Source: Acidobacteriota bacterium
GTDB lineage: Bacteria; Acidobacteriota; UBA890; WLXD01
NCBI GenBank assembly: GCA_022571615.1
Contig: JACZXM010000261.1
Span: 1 to 5,242, forward strand
Length of the DNA: 5,242 bases
Direction of reading: 5' to 3'
A program made the position numbers and the translations under genes. The first letter of the stretch is position 1. Every line of letters starts with the position of its first letter. A model generated the notes under the pieces. That model did not search any database, was not told where the DNA came from, and saw nothing but the letters and a program-made list of their open reading frames with translations. Positions 1 through 5,242 of the stretch are shown here, in pieces.

Positions 1-1942
1 TCATGATGTTGGGCGCTTCCTCTCCAGGCTCGATTTGCCGGTTCTCGACCCACACCTCACGGGTGATCATGATGGTCGATTCAAGCGGCAGCCGCTCGGC
101 AAAAGCGACGGCATCGATGCCCGGCAGGGCCGCCATGCGCTCGAGCGCCTCCTCGTGGAAAACAGCAGCTTGTTGAGCGTCGTAGCCCTGGAACATCAGC
201 GCCAGGTTCATGCCGACGATTGATTCGGTCGCGATCCCGGGATCGATGCGGCTGGCGTTAGCAAGGCTACGGATCAGCAACCCCGCACCGACGAGCAAGA
301 CCAGCGAGACCGCTACCTGCACCACCACCAGTGCCCCGCGAAGCCGCTGCGAGCTCCCTGTACCGACACGAGCATCATCGCCCTTGAGGGCAAGCGTCAG
401 GTCCGTGCGCGTAGATCTCAGCGCTGGAACCAGCCCGAAGACGATCCCGGTGAGCAACGCCACCACAGCGGTAAAGGCGAAAACCCGGGGATCGACCTCG
501 ATGTCGAGCGCAATGGGCACCCCCACCGGCGGCTGCACCGCGCTCAGGAGGCGCAGCGTGACGTAGGCCAAGAGCACCGCCAGAGCACCGCCGATGGCGG
601 AAATCAAGACGCTCTCGGTCAGCAACAGCCGCACTAGTCGCCCTCGTCCCGCGCCCAGCGCCAACCGAATCCCGATCTCTTGGCTGCGCGTCGAGGCCCT
701 CGCCAGCATCATGTTGGCCACGTTGGCGCAGGCGATCAACAAGATCAGCCCGACGACCGCCATCAGAACGCCGGCCACGGGCATCATCATACGATCCACG
801 CTTGGCGCGATGCGGACATCGTTCGCCGGCAGAGCGGACAGCTCGATTCCCTCGTGGCTTTCCGGGTACTCAGCCGCCAGCGCCCTCCCAATCGCCGCGA
901 CTCTGGCGTTGGCCTGCTCGATGGTGGCTCCATCCCGGAGCCGGGCGACGGTATAGAAGTTACGCCCGCCCCTGCGCTCGAGCCGACTGGTCTTGCCTCC
1001 AGGCGTCAGCAGGTCGGTGACGCTGATCGGAACATAGAATGCCGACACGATCGGCGCCGTCGCCCCGCTGTAGCTTTGCGGTACGACCCCGATCAGCGTG
1101 AACGGCCGTCCGCCGAGCAGGTACTCCTTGCCTATGGCTTCCGGCTCCGAGCCCAGATGCCCGTGCCAGACCGCTTCGGCCACCATGAACACGAAGTTGC
1201 CGCCGGGATCATCGTCTTCGTCCGGGGCAAACGACCGCCCGACGAGCGGTCGTATCCCGAGCACATCGAAGTAGTTGGCCGTCACCGACTCCCCGAACAG
1301 GAACTCGGCCGAGCCCCGGTTGTTGAACCCCGTCATCTCGTTGCGGTAGGCGGCGATTCCCGAAAACACCTCGGCCTGATCCCGGATGTCGAGATAGTCC
1401 GGATACGACATCATCATCCCGATGATGTCGTCGAGCGGCCCGCGATCGACAGTGCTGACCTTACGAAGGCGGACCAGCGATCCCGAATCCGCTACCGGTA
1501 TCGGCTTGAACAGCACCGCGTCGATCACCGCGAACATGGTCGTGTTGAAGCCAATGCCAAGCGCCAGCGACAGAATCGCGACCGCCGCGAACCCGGGGTT
1601 GTGGATCAGGCCTCTGGCAGCGAGCTTCAGGTCATGGATCAGATCACGCATCAATTCGGGTCTCGGGGATTGGCTGGGTCGAAAAGGGAAAGTTCCAAGA
1701 GGTGCTCCGCTTGAGGCTGCGGAGCGGATCGCGCGGCCGGAACGAACGATCCTCTCCGGGTCACCGAAGCGCTGCTCGGCGTCGCGGCGCGCCGCGGCCG
1801 GCGACATCCCGGCGGCCACACTGTCCGCCGTCCGGAGATCGATATGGGTCTGTATCTCCTCGCGAATCTCGCGTTCGATGCAGCGCCGGCTCGAGGTGCC
1901 GGGCCGCAGGACCCTTCGTAGGAGCTCTCTTACCGCGACCAT
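1..1942 (-). CDS. ADOP-type MacB/FtsX-like ABC transporter permease, 3' end cut by window edge
   Basis: Inner-membrane permease of the ADOP family. My translation gives 647 uninterrupted residues. Residues about 18-65 are a cytoplasmic permease-prefix domain (EIREEI, then GMSPAAARRDAEQRFGDPERI pattern). A Ser/Pro-rich linker runs to about 97. Residues 98-112 (MRDLIHDLKLAARGL) precede a first membrane helix at about 118-141 with the signature LALGIGFNTTMFAVIDAVL. A periplasmic MacB-like domain covers about 145-380. Three FtsX helices follow (about 387-412, 440-466, 487-508), with RSQEIGIRLALGAGRGRLVRLL between the first two. A fifth helix at about 538-557 opens the duplicated second half. The family is usually about 800-900 residues, so roughly 150-250 are missing. 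I chose the ATG at 1942 because GAGG lies 6 nt upstream and the prefix domain starts there; Met98 is an internal alternative. No ATPase gene is present in the window. The substrate is unknown; relatives act in efflux or lipoprotein/envelope stress. The family call is strong. Confidence 0.93.
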   Translation of the reverse strand, partial: MVAVRELLRRVLRPGTSSRRCIEREIREEIQTHIDLRTADSVAAGMSPAAARRDAEQRFGDPERIVRSGRAIRSAASSGAPLGTFPFRPSQSPRPELMRDLIHDLKLAARGLIHNPGFAAVAILSLALGIGFNTTMFAVIDAVLFKPIPVADSGSLVRLRKVSTVDRGPLDDIIGMMMSYPDYLDIRDQAEVFSGIAAYRNEMTGFNNRGSAEFLFGESVTANYFDVLGIRPLVGRSFAPDEDDDPGGNFVFMVAEAVWHGHLGSEPEAIGKEYLLGGRPFTLIGVVPQSYSGATAPIVSAFYVPISVTDLLTPGGKTSRLERRGGRNFYTVARLRDGATIEQANARVAAIGRALAAEYPESHEGIELSALPANDVRIAPSVDRMMMPVAGVLMAVVGLILLIACANVANMMLARASTRSQEIGIRLALGAGRGRLVRLLLTESVLISAIGGALAVLLAYVTLRLLSAVQPPVGVPIALDIEVDPRVFAFTAVVALLTGIVFGLVPALRSTRTDLTLALKGDDARVGTGSSQRLRGALVVVQVAVSLVLLVGAGLLIRSLANASRIDPGIATESIVGMNLALMFQGYDAQQAAVFHEEALERMAALPGIDAVAFAERLPLESTIMITREVWVENRQIEPGEEAPNIM

Positions 1943-1948
1943 GATGTA

Positions 1949-1952
1949 CCTC
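1949..1952 (-). promoter_or_regulatory. Ribosome binding site of the permease gene, overlapping the PadR stop codon
   Basis: GAGG on the minus strand shares its GA with the TGA stop of the PadR gene and sits 6 nt before the permease ATG at 1942. This supports that start over the internal Met98 and suggests that a ribosome finishing the PadR gene can reinitiate on the permease. Confidence 0.7.
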
Positions 1953-2286
1953 AGTGAGGCTGCAGGAGCTTGCCTACGGCGGCGGAGAACTGCCCCCAGT
2001 CAGCAACCTTGGCGGCCAGATGATCGAGGCCGGCTTTCTTCATCCGGTAGATCTTGGCCCGACGGTTGGTCTCGGTCACGCCCCAGGCCGACTCGATCAG
2101 GCCGCGCTTCTCCATGCGGTAGAGCGCCGGGTACAACGACCCTTCCTCCACCGAAAGCACTTCATCGGTCGTTTGCTGGATCCGCTTGGCGATCGCATAC
2201 CCGTGCGACGGTGCCTGCTCGAGAACCTGTAGCACCAGCATGTCGAGGGTGCCACGTAGCAGATCGATTCGTCCTCGTCTGGTCAT
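1951..2286 (-). CDS. PadR-family transcriptional regulator (ADOP-associated type)
   Basis: A 111-residue winged-helix DNA-binding protein, probably a dimeric repressor of its own operon. The N-terminal part (LLRGTLDMLVLQVLEQ, residues 9-24) and HGYAIAKRI (28-36) form the first helices. VEEGSLYPALYRMEKRGLI (46-64) is the recognition-helix region. The wing carries ETNRRAKIYRM (72-82). The C-terminal helix is short, as in the compact PadR group that accompanies ADOP permeases in Acidobacteriota. The ATG at 2286 is preceded by AGGGG with 7 nt spacing. The permease start lies 8 nt after the stop, so the two are very likely cotranscribed and perhaps translationally coupled. The effector is unknown. 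The length is normal and no key motif is missing. Confidence 0.95.
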   Translation of the reverse strand: MTRRGRIDLLRGTLDMLVLQVLEQAPSHGYAIAKRIQQTTDEVLSVEEGSLYPALYRMEKRGLIESAWGVTETNRRAKIYRMKKAGLDHLAAKVADWGQFSAAVGKLLQPH

Positions 2287-2293
2287 CTCACCA

Positions 2294-2298
2294 CCCCT
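2294..2298 (-). promoter_or_regulatory. Ribosome binding site of the PadR gene
   Basis: AGGGG on the minus strand lies 7 nt before the ATG at 2286, a normal Shine-Dalgarno position, and supports that start codon. A GGTGG just after it is an overlapping alternative. Confidence 0.65.
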
Positions 2299-2345
2299 AG
2301 ATAGTCAATACATAGAAATCCAGGGTATCGTACCTGATATCTCTT
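2299..2345 (-). promoter_or_regulatory. Probable promoter/operator region of the PadR-permease operon
   Basis: This AT-richer stretch directly upstream of the PadR gene contrasts with the GC-rich flanks. It contains a dyad at 2321-2336 on the plus strand: GGTA-TCG-TACC, extending to CAG and CTG if one extra G is allowed. GATATC lies next to it at 2336-2341. PadR proteins usually repress their own operon through dyads near the promoter, so this is the best operator candidate. A minus-strand TTGACT (2303-2308) resembles a -35 box but is too close to the start codon to serve as one for this gene. I could not assign a convincing -10/-35 pair. No RNA structure or riboswitch is apparent. Confidence 0.35.
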
Positions 2346-2446
2346 ACGCCCGCCACCGACGTCAGGTTTCAAGATACTGTCGATCCCGTCGCCAGGGTGA
2401 TCCGATCCGGTGCACCGAGTGCCGTGGCGGCCGCCAGCTGAAACCC

Positions 2447-2471
2447 CTCGCGCAGGCCGCGGGCGGGCGAG
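2447..2471 (-). terminator. Weak candidate terminator after the propeller gene
   Basis: A GC-rich inverted repeat, with arms CTCGC and GCGAG, begins one base after the TAG stop of the propeller gene. On the minus strand it is followed by GGGG and a short TTT (2441-2443). The stem is only 5 bp with an irregular GC-rich interior, and the T tract is very short, so intrinsic termination is uncertain. Its placement between two likely transcription units is its main support. Confidence 0.25.
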
Positions 2472-2472
2472 C

Positions 2473-3945
2473 CTACTGCACCTCGAGCGAGAACAGCCGG
2501 TTGCGGCTGGCGATGATCAAGCGGCCGTTGGCAGGGACCGGCGTGCTGTAAACCGAGCTGCGCATGTTCAGCTCGTTGAGCTCGTTTTCCTCCGGCCCCT
2601 CGGCCAGCACCACGACATCGCCGTCCTCGTCGCCCAGGTACACCTTGCCATCAACGACCAACGGCGAGCCCCAGACCGCGGCGAAGGTATCGTAGACGTA
2701 CATCACCTCGCCGGTTCGCGCGTCCAGCACATGTAGAAACCCCGAGAAGTCCGGTATGTAGACGAGCCCGTCGTGAATCGCCGCGGTCGATATCGACCGG
2801 CGGATCGCGTCGTAGTGCCAGAGGCGGCCGGATTGCGTGATGTCACCCCGTCGGGTGGCATCGATGGCGTAGAAATGCCCGACGCCCTCACCGTGCTCGG
2901 GGTCCTGGCCGTTGGCGATGTAGACCTTGTCTTGCCAGATCACCGGCGTGCTGATGACGTTGTTGCGCGTCCGCGGCCACTGGGCTTCACTCGGGTTGGA
3001 GTTGAACTCCCAGAGCTTCTCGCCGCTGGCCGCATCGTACCCCCGCACCCAGCCGTCTCCCTGACCCATGACCACCTGCACTACGCCGCCGATCTCTCCC
3101 ACCGCTGCCGAGGACCACTGACCGTGCAGGATCCGGTCCTGCACCGAGTTGTCCTCCCACACCAGCTCGCCGGTGCTCTTGCGGATGGCGATAATCCCCG
3201 GCGTCAGCGGCGACGGGATGTTGGCGTGGGTCTCGTCCTGCCCGTTGGAGGTCGAGACGAACAACAGGTCGCCGCTGGCAACCGGCGAGGAGTTGGACAT
3301 GTTGTGAGGGAACGACCCGAGCTCCTCCATCATGTCGTACTGCCACACGACGTCGGCATCGATCGGACGCTGCAGCGGCTCATCGGTCGTGGGCCCGTCG
3401 TTCTCACCGTCGCGGAAGCCCTCGGTGTCGAGGGCCACGACGACGCCGCGGTTGCTGACATAGTAGAGACGGTCGCCCTCGACCAACGGTGACGAGCACA
3501 CTCCCTGGTAGGGCCAGTCGTTGACCCGGCCCGAGGCCAGCTTGGCGCTCACATGCTGCCAGAGGAACTCTCCGCTGTCCTCGTCGAAAGCGATCAACAC
3601 GCCGGCATCGCCGGGTATCTCGGGATCGTAGAGCGCCTCGTTGTTGGTGCCCACGAAGATCTTGCCATCGGCGACCACTGGGTTGCCGTAGCTTTGTGAG
3701 CCCAGCGCTGCGACCCAGCGCACGTTTTCACCGCTCTCGACATCCCAGGAATCCGGCAATCCCGTCATCGAGGAAACCATGTTGCGATCGGGTGTTCCGC
3801 CCCACATTCGCCAGTCGCTGGTGTCCTCGGCTCGCCCGGGAACCGTGACCAGCGCCAGCAGCAGCACCGCCAGGCCGATTGCGCTCGGGCCGATTCGTCG
3901 CACCGCGGGTCGTTTGGCTGTCATCGTGACGTGCGTTGCCGTCAT
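2473..3945 (-). CDS. Secreted eight-bladed PQQ-like beta-propeller protein
   Basis: A 490-residue exported protein of unknown function. Residues 1-39 form a signal peptide: a basic start with RR at 16-17, a hydrophobic core at about 21-34, and likely cleavage after GRA39. Eight strand motifs of the type S-S/T-P-x-x-x-x-G-x-x-Y/F-V begin near residues 87, 151, 219, 278, 332, 386, 426 and 467, so the eight-bladed fold looks complete. Family-like motifs include MWGGTPDRNMVSS (47-59), VNDWPYQGVCSSP (141-153), FPHNMSNSSP (212-221), LHGQWSS (273-279), NGQDPEHGEGVGHFYAIDAT (345-364) and WGSPLVVDGKVYLGDEDGD. Cys150 is the only cysteine, so the vicinal disulfide of PQQ alcohol dehydrogenases is absent; the fold is PQQ-like, but enzyme activity is unproven. 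The ATG at 3945 overlaps the previous stop as ATGA; Met8 is an alternative start without a better ribosome site. It could be a scaffold, a sensor or a non-classical enzyme. Confidence 0.9.
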   Translation of the reverse strand: MTATHVTMTAKRPAVRRIGPSAIGLAVLLLALVTVPGRAEDTSDWRMWGGTPDRNMVSSMTGLPDSWDVESGENVRWVAALGSQSYGNPVVADGKIFVGTNNEALYDPEIPGDAGVLIAFDEDSGEFLWQHVSAKLASGRVNDWPYQGVCSSPLVEGDRLYYVSNRGVVVALDTEGFRDGENDGPTTDEPLQRPIDADVVWQYDMMEELGSFPHNMSNSSPVASGDLLFVSTSNGQDETHANIPSPLTPGIIAIRKSTGELVWEDNSVQDRILHGQWSSAAVGEIGGVVQVVMGQGDGWVRGYDAASGEKLWEFNSNPSEAQWPRTRNNVISTPVIWQDKVYIANGQDPEHGEGVGHFYAIDATRRGDITQSGRLWHYDAIRRSISTAAIHDGLVYIPDFSGFLHVLDARTGEVMYVYDTFAAVWGSPLVVDGKVYLGDEDGDVVVLAEGPEENELNELNMRSSVYSTPVPANGRLIIASRNRLFSLEVQ

Positions 3946-5242
3946 TGGTTCGATTCCACCGTCAGGTTGTCGAAGGTCACAATGGCGTGAGCGTCGGCGT
4001 AGAAGCCCGGGCTACCGTGCCGATTGCCGCTTCCTAGGCGATCCGTTCTCTCGATCGTCCATGCCGCCGGTTCGGGATCGCCTCGGGGCCAGACCTTGCC
4101 CTGAACCAGCACTGCGCCGTCGAGGTTCTGTGTTCTGAGCTTGATCGTGTACCAGACATCGGGACGGACGCTGAGCGGCATCGTGATCGTACGCTCGGTC
4201 TCCGGCTGCCAGCTCTGCAGCTCGATTCGCTGCTTGGTGCCAAAGACGATGAGCGCGTAGCGCTGGGCGATGACTCCCGCGTCGCCGAAACGGCGCCGTT
4301 GCACGGTGCTCTTGAAGTCGATCTGCACAGTGTAATCGTGCAGGGTTGTCGGCCCCATGAAGACCTTGGTGCGTTTGAGGAACGGGTTGTCGTTGGTCTT
4401 CACGAGAACACCGTTCCCCTCCAGGTCCTGGAGCCGGAACTTACCCGCCGCCGCTATCCACCACGAAGGAACCGATTCCATTGCCTCGAAGTCGTACCGC
4501 CAGGGCAATCGCGGTACCACACGAAGCCGAGTGCTCGCCTGGTGCCCATCGATTCTCACCTTCACCGAGCCGGTGCTCGCCTCGGTACCGGCGGCAACGT
4601 ACCTGCCGCTCTTGCCGATTTGCCCCTCGACCCCCTCGAGCGACCACTCCGCTTCCCGCACGGTGCCAACGCGTTGGCCGTGAGCGTCAAACAGACGGAC
4701 CTCGAAGTCCACCCCTTCGTCCGGTGCCAGCACCAACTCCTGTGGATACACCATGACGCTCGCCACGGGCTCATCCGAGAGAGCATGCTCGCCGGTGTGG
4801 GCGGTTTCCTCCGTAGCCGGCGCATTCCCGTTCCCGGTGCCGATGGCGTAGAGAGCCGAATGCGTTACCAGGTACACACGCCCACGCGCCACGGCGACCG
4901 AGGCGATGATCTCGTCCGGATCGCCGTCGTGCATCATTTGCTCGGCGTCGAGGATCTCGACGCCCTCGGCGCCCGGCCTGAGGATGTAAAAGACGCCGTT
5001 CTGGGTTCCGACGTAGAGCTTGCCATCGGCCAGCACGGGTGAGGCACGCTGGATCGTACCGAGGCTCTGGGACCACAGTTGTCGCCCCGTCGTCACATCG
5101 AGCGCGATGAGATTGGCGCCGTTGTCGATCTGGTAGAAGCGATTGCCGTCGACCAGCGGCGAGGAGTACCCGCTCAACAAGCCGGGCGTGGTCCACAGCA
5201 CTTGATCGGGTCCCAGCTCCCCACTGCCGGCGACATCGATCG
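3942..5242 (-). CDS. PQQ-like beta-propeller / Ig-like / LamG-like multidomain protein, 5' end outside window
   Basis: The frame is open to the right edge, giving 432 visible residues; the GTG at 5201 is internal, since coding sequence continues upstream of it. In fragment numbering, residues 1-135 hold the end of a PQQ-like propeller with three blades (SSPLVDGNRFYQID; ASPVLADGKLYVGTQNGVFY; ASVAVARGRVYLVTHSALYAI). A Thr/Glu/Gly-rich linker runs from about 136 to 158. An Ig-like domain covers about 159-242 (VMVYPQELVLAPDEGVDFEV start, then AEWSLEG). The remainder (about 243-432) resembles a laminin-G/concanavalin-type beta sandwich of the DUF1080 kind: YDFE start, LHDYTVQIDFK, DAGVIAQRYAL, VWYTIKL, GKVWPRGDPEPAAWTIE, and the FDNLTV ending typical of such domains. 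No cysteine is visible. It is probably exported, although the signal peptide lies outside the window. The ATGA overlap with the next gene implies a coupled operon. A ligand-binding or carbohydrate-related role is inferred, not shown. Confidence 0.85.
   Translation of the reverse strand, partial: IDVAGSGELGPDQVLWTTPGLLSGYSSPLVDGNRFYQIDNGANLIALDVTTGRQLWSQSLGTIQRASPVLADGKLYVGTQNGVFYILRPGAEGVEILDAEQMMHDGDPDEIIASVAVARGRVYLVTHSALYAIGTGNGNAPATEETAHTGEHALSDEPVASVMVYPQELVLAPDEGVDFEVRLFDAHGQRVGTVREAEWSLEGVEGQIGKSGRYVAAGTEASTGSVKVRIDGHQASTRLRVVPRLPWRYDFEAMESVPSWWIAAAGKFRLQDLEGNGVLVKTNDNPFLKRTKVFMGPTTLHDYTVQIDFKSTVQRRRFGDAGVIAQRYALIVFGTKQRIELQSWQPETERTITMPLSVRPDVWYTIKLRTQNLDGAVLVQGKVWPRGDPEPAAWTIERTDRLGSGNRHGSPGFYADAHAIVTFDNLTVESNQ

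Larger units (their letters stand above)
2287..2472. other. Intergenic gap between the two transcription units
   Basis: The 186 bp between the end of the propeller gene and the PadR start contain no credible reading frame or RNA gene. The right part (about 2400-2472) is very GC-rich and holds the weak terminator candidate and a perfect 12-bp palindrome at 2425-2436. The left part (about 2299-2345) is AT-richer and holds the candidate PadR control region. The contrast suggests that a transcript ends and a new one starts here. Confidence 0.6.

Noticed and set aside
680..1714. Long plus-strand open frame of 344 codons
   Set aside because: It lies codon-on-codon antisense to the permease. Its translation is Arg/His/Asp-rich with no recognisable domain, whereas the minus frame gives a clear ADOP permease.
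1422..2300. Plus-strand open frame of 292 codons spanning the permease and PadR genes
   Set aside because: It crosses two well-supported minus-strand genes and its product is a low-complexity Arg/Ser-rich sequence typical of a GC-rich shadow frame.
2303..2308. Minus-strand TTGACT as a -35 promoter box
   Set aside because: It is only 16 nt upstream of the PadR start codon, which would put the transcription start inside the gene; no matching -10 is seen.
2425..2436. Perfect 12-bp palindrome TGGCGGCCGCCA
   Set aside because: It has no loop and no following T tract, and short GC palindromes are expected by chance in such GC-rich DNA. It could be a protein site but nothing supports that.
2773..3492. 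Plus-strand open frame of 239 codons
   Set aside because: Antisense to the complete propeller gene; the product is rich in Arg, Val, His and Asp with no motif, while the opposite strand shows eight propeller blades.
4299..5042. Plus-strand open frame of 247 codons
   Set aside because: Antisense to the multidomain propeller protein and without recognisable domains.
5199..5201. GTG as start codon of the right-hand propeller gene
   Set aside because: The same frame continues upstream to the window edge without a stop, and the propeller fold needs more blades than would remain, so the true start lies outside.

Overview
The window is GC-rich and compact. Every gene I can support lies on the minus strand, so it reads from the right edge to the left edge. 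It holds two probable transcription units. The first is a pair of PQQ-like beta-propeller genes: a large one cut by the right edge (3942-5242) and a complete secreted one (2473-3945), overlapping by an ATGA stop/start. The second is a PadR-family regulator (1951-2286), followed after 8 bp by a large MacB/FtsX-type permease cut by the left edge (1-1942). A 186-bp gap (2287-2472) separates the units. It holds a weak terminator candidate and the probable promoter/operator region of the PadR gene.

The PadR-permease pair has the form of the 'acidobacterial duplicated orphan permease' (ADOP) module: an N-terminal permease-prefix domain, a MacB-like permease with no ATPase gene beside it in the window, and a PadR regulator directly upstream. 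From family knowledge this points to Acidobacteriota, or to another phylum rich in the module such as Gemmatimonadota. The propeller proteins resemble uncharacterised families I recall from Acidobacteriota, Planctomycetota and related environmental bacteria. A lineage call rests on gene content only.

The complete propeller protein has a signal peptide and eight recognisable blades, so it is probably a periplasmic or surface protein. Its partner carries at least three blades, then an Ig-like domain, then a C-terminal domain resembling a laminin-G/concanavalin-like sandwich, which suggests binding of glycan or another extracellular ligand. The tight overlap implies coordinated production. The substrate is unknown, and neither protein shows the vicinal Cys-Cys of true PQQ alcohol dehydrogenases in the visible sequence.

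I found no RNA genes, mobile elements, CRISPR arrays or phage genes. The long plus-strand open frames are antisense shadows of the minus-strand genes. The most interesting item is the function of the propeller pair; nothing here is clear evidence of a wholly new system.
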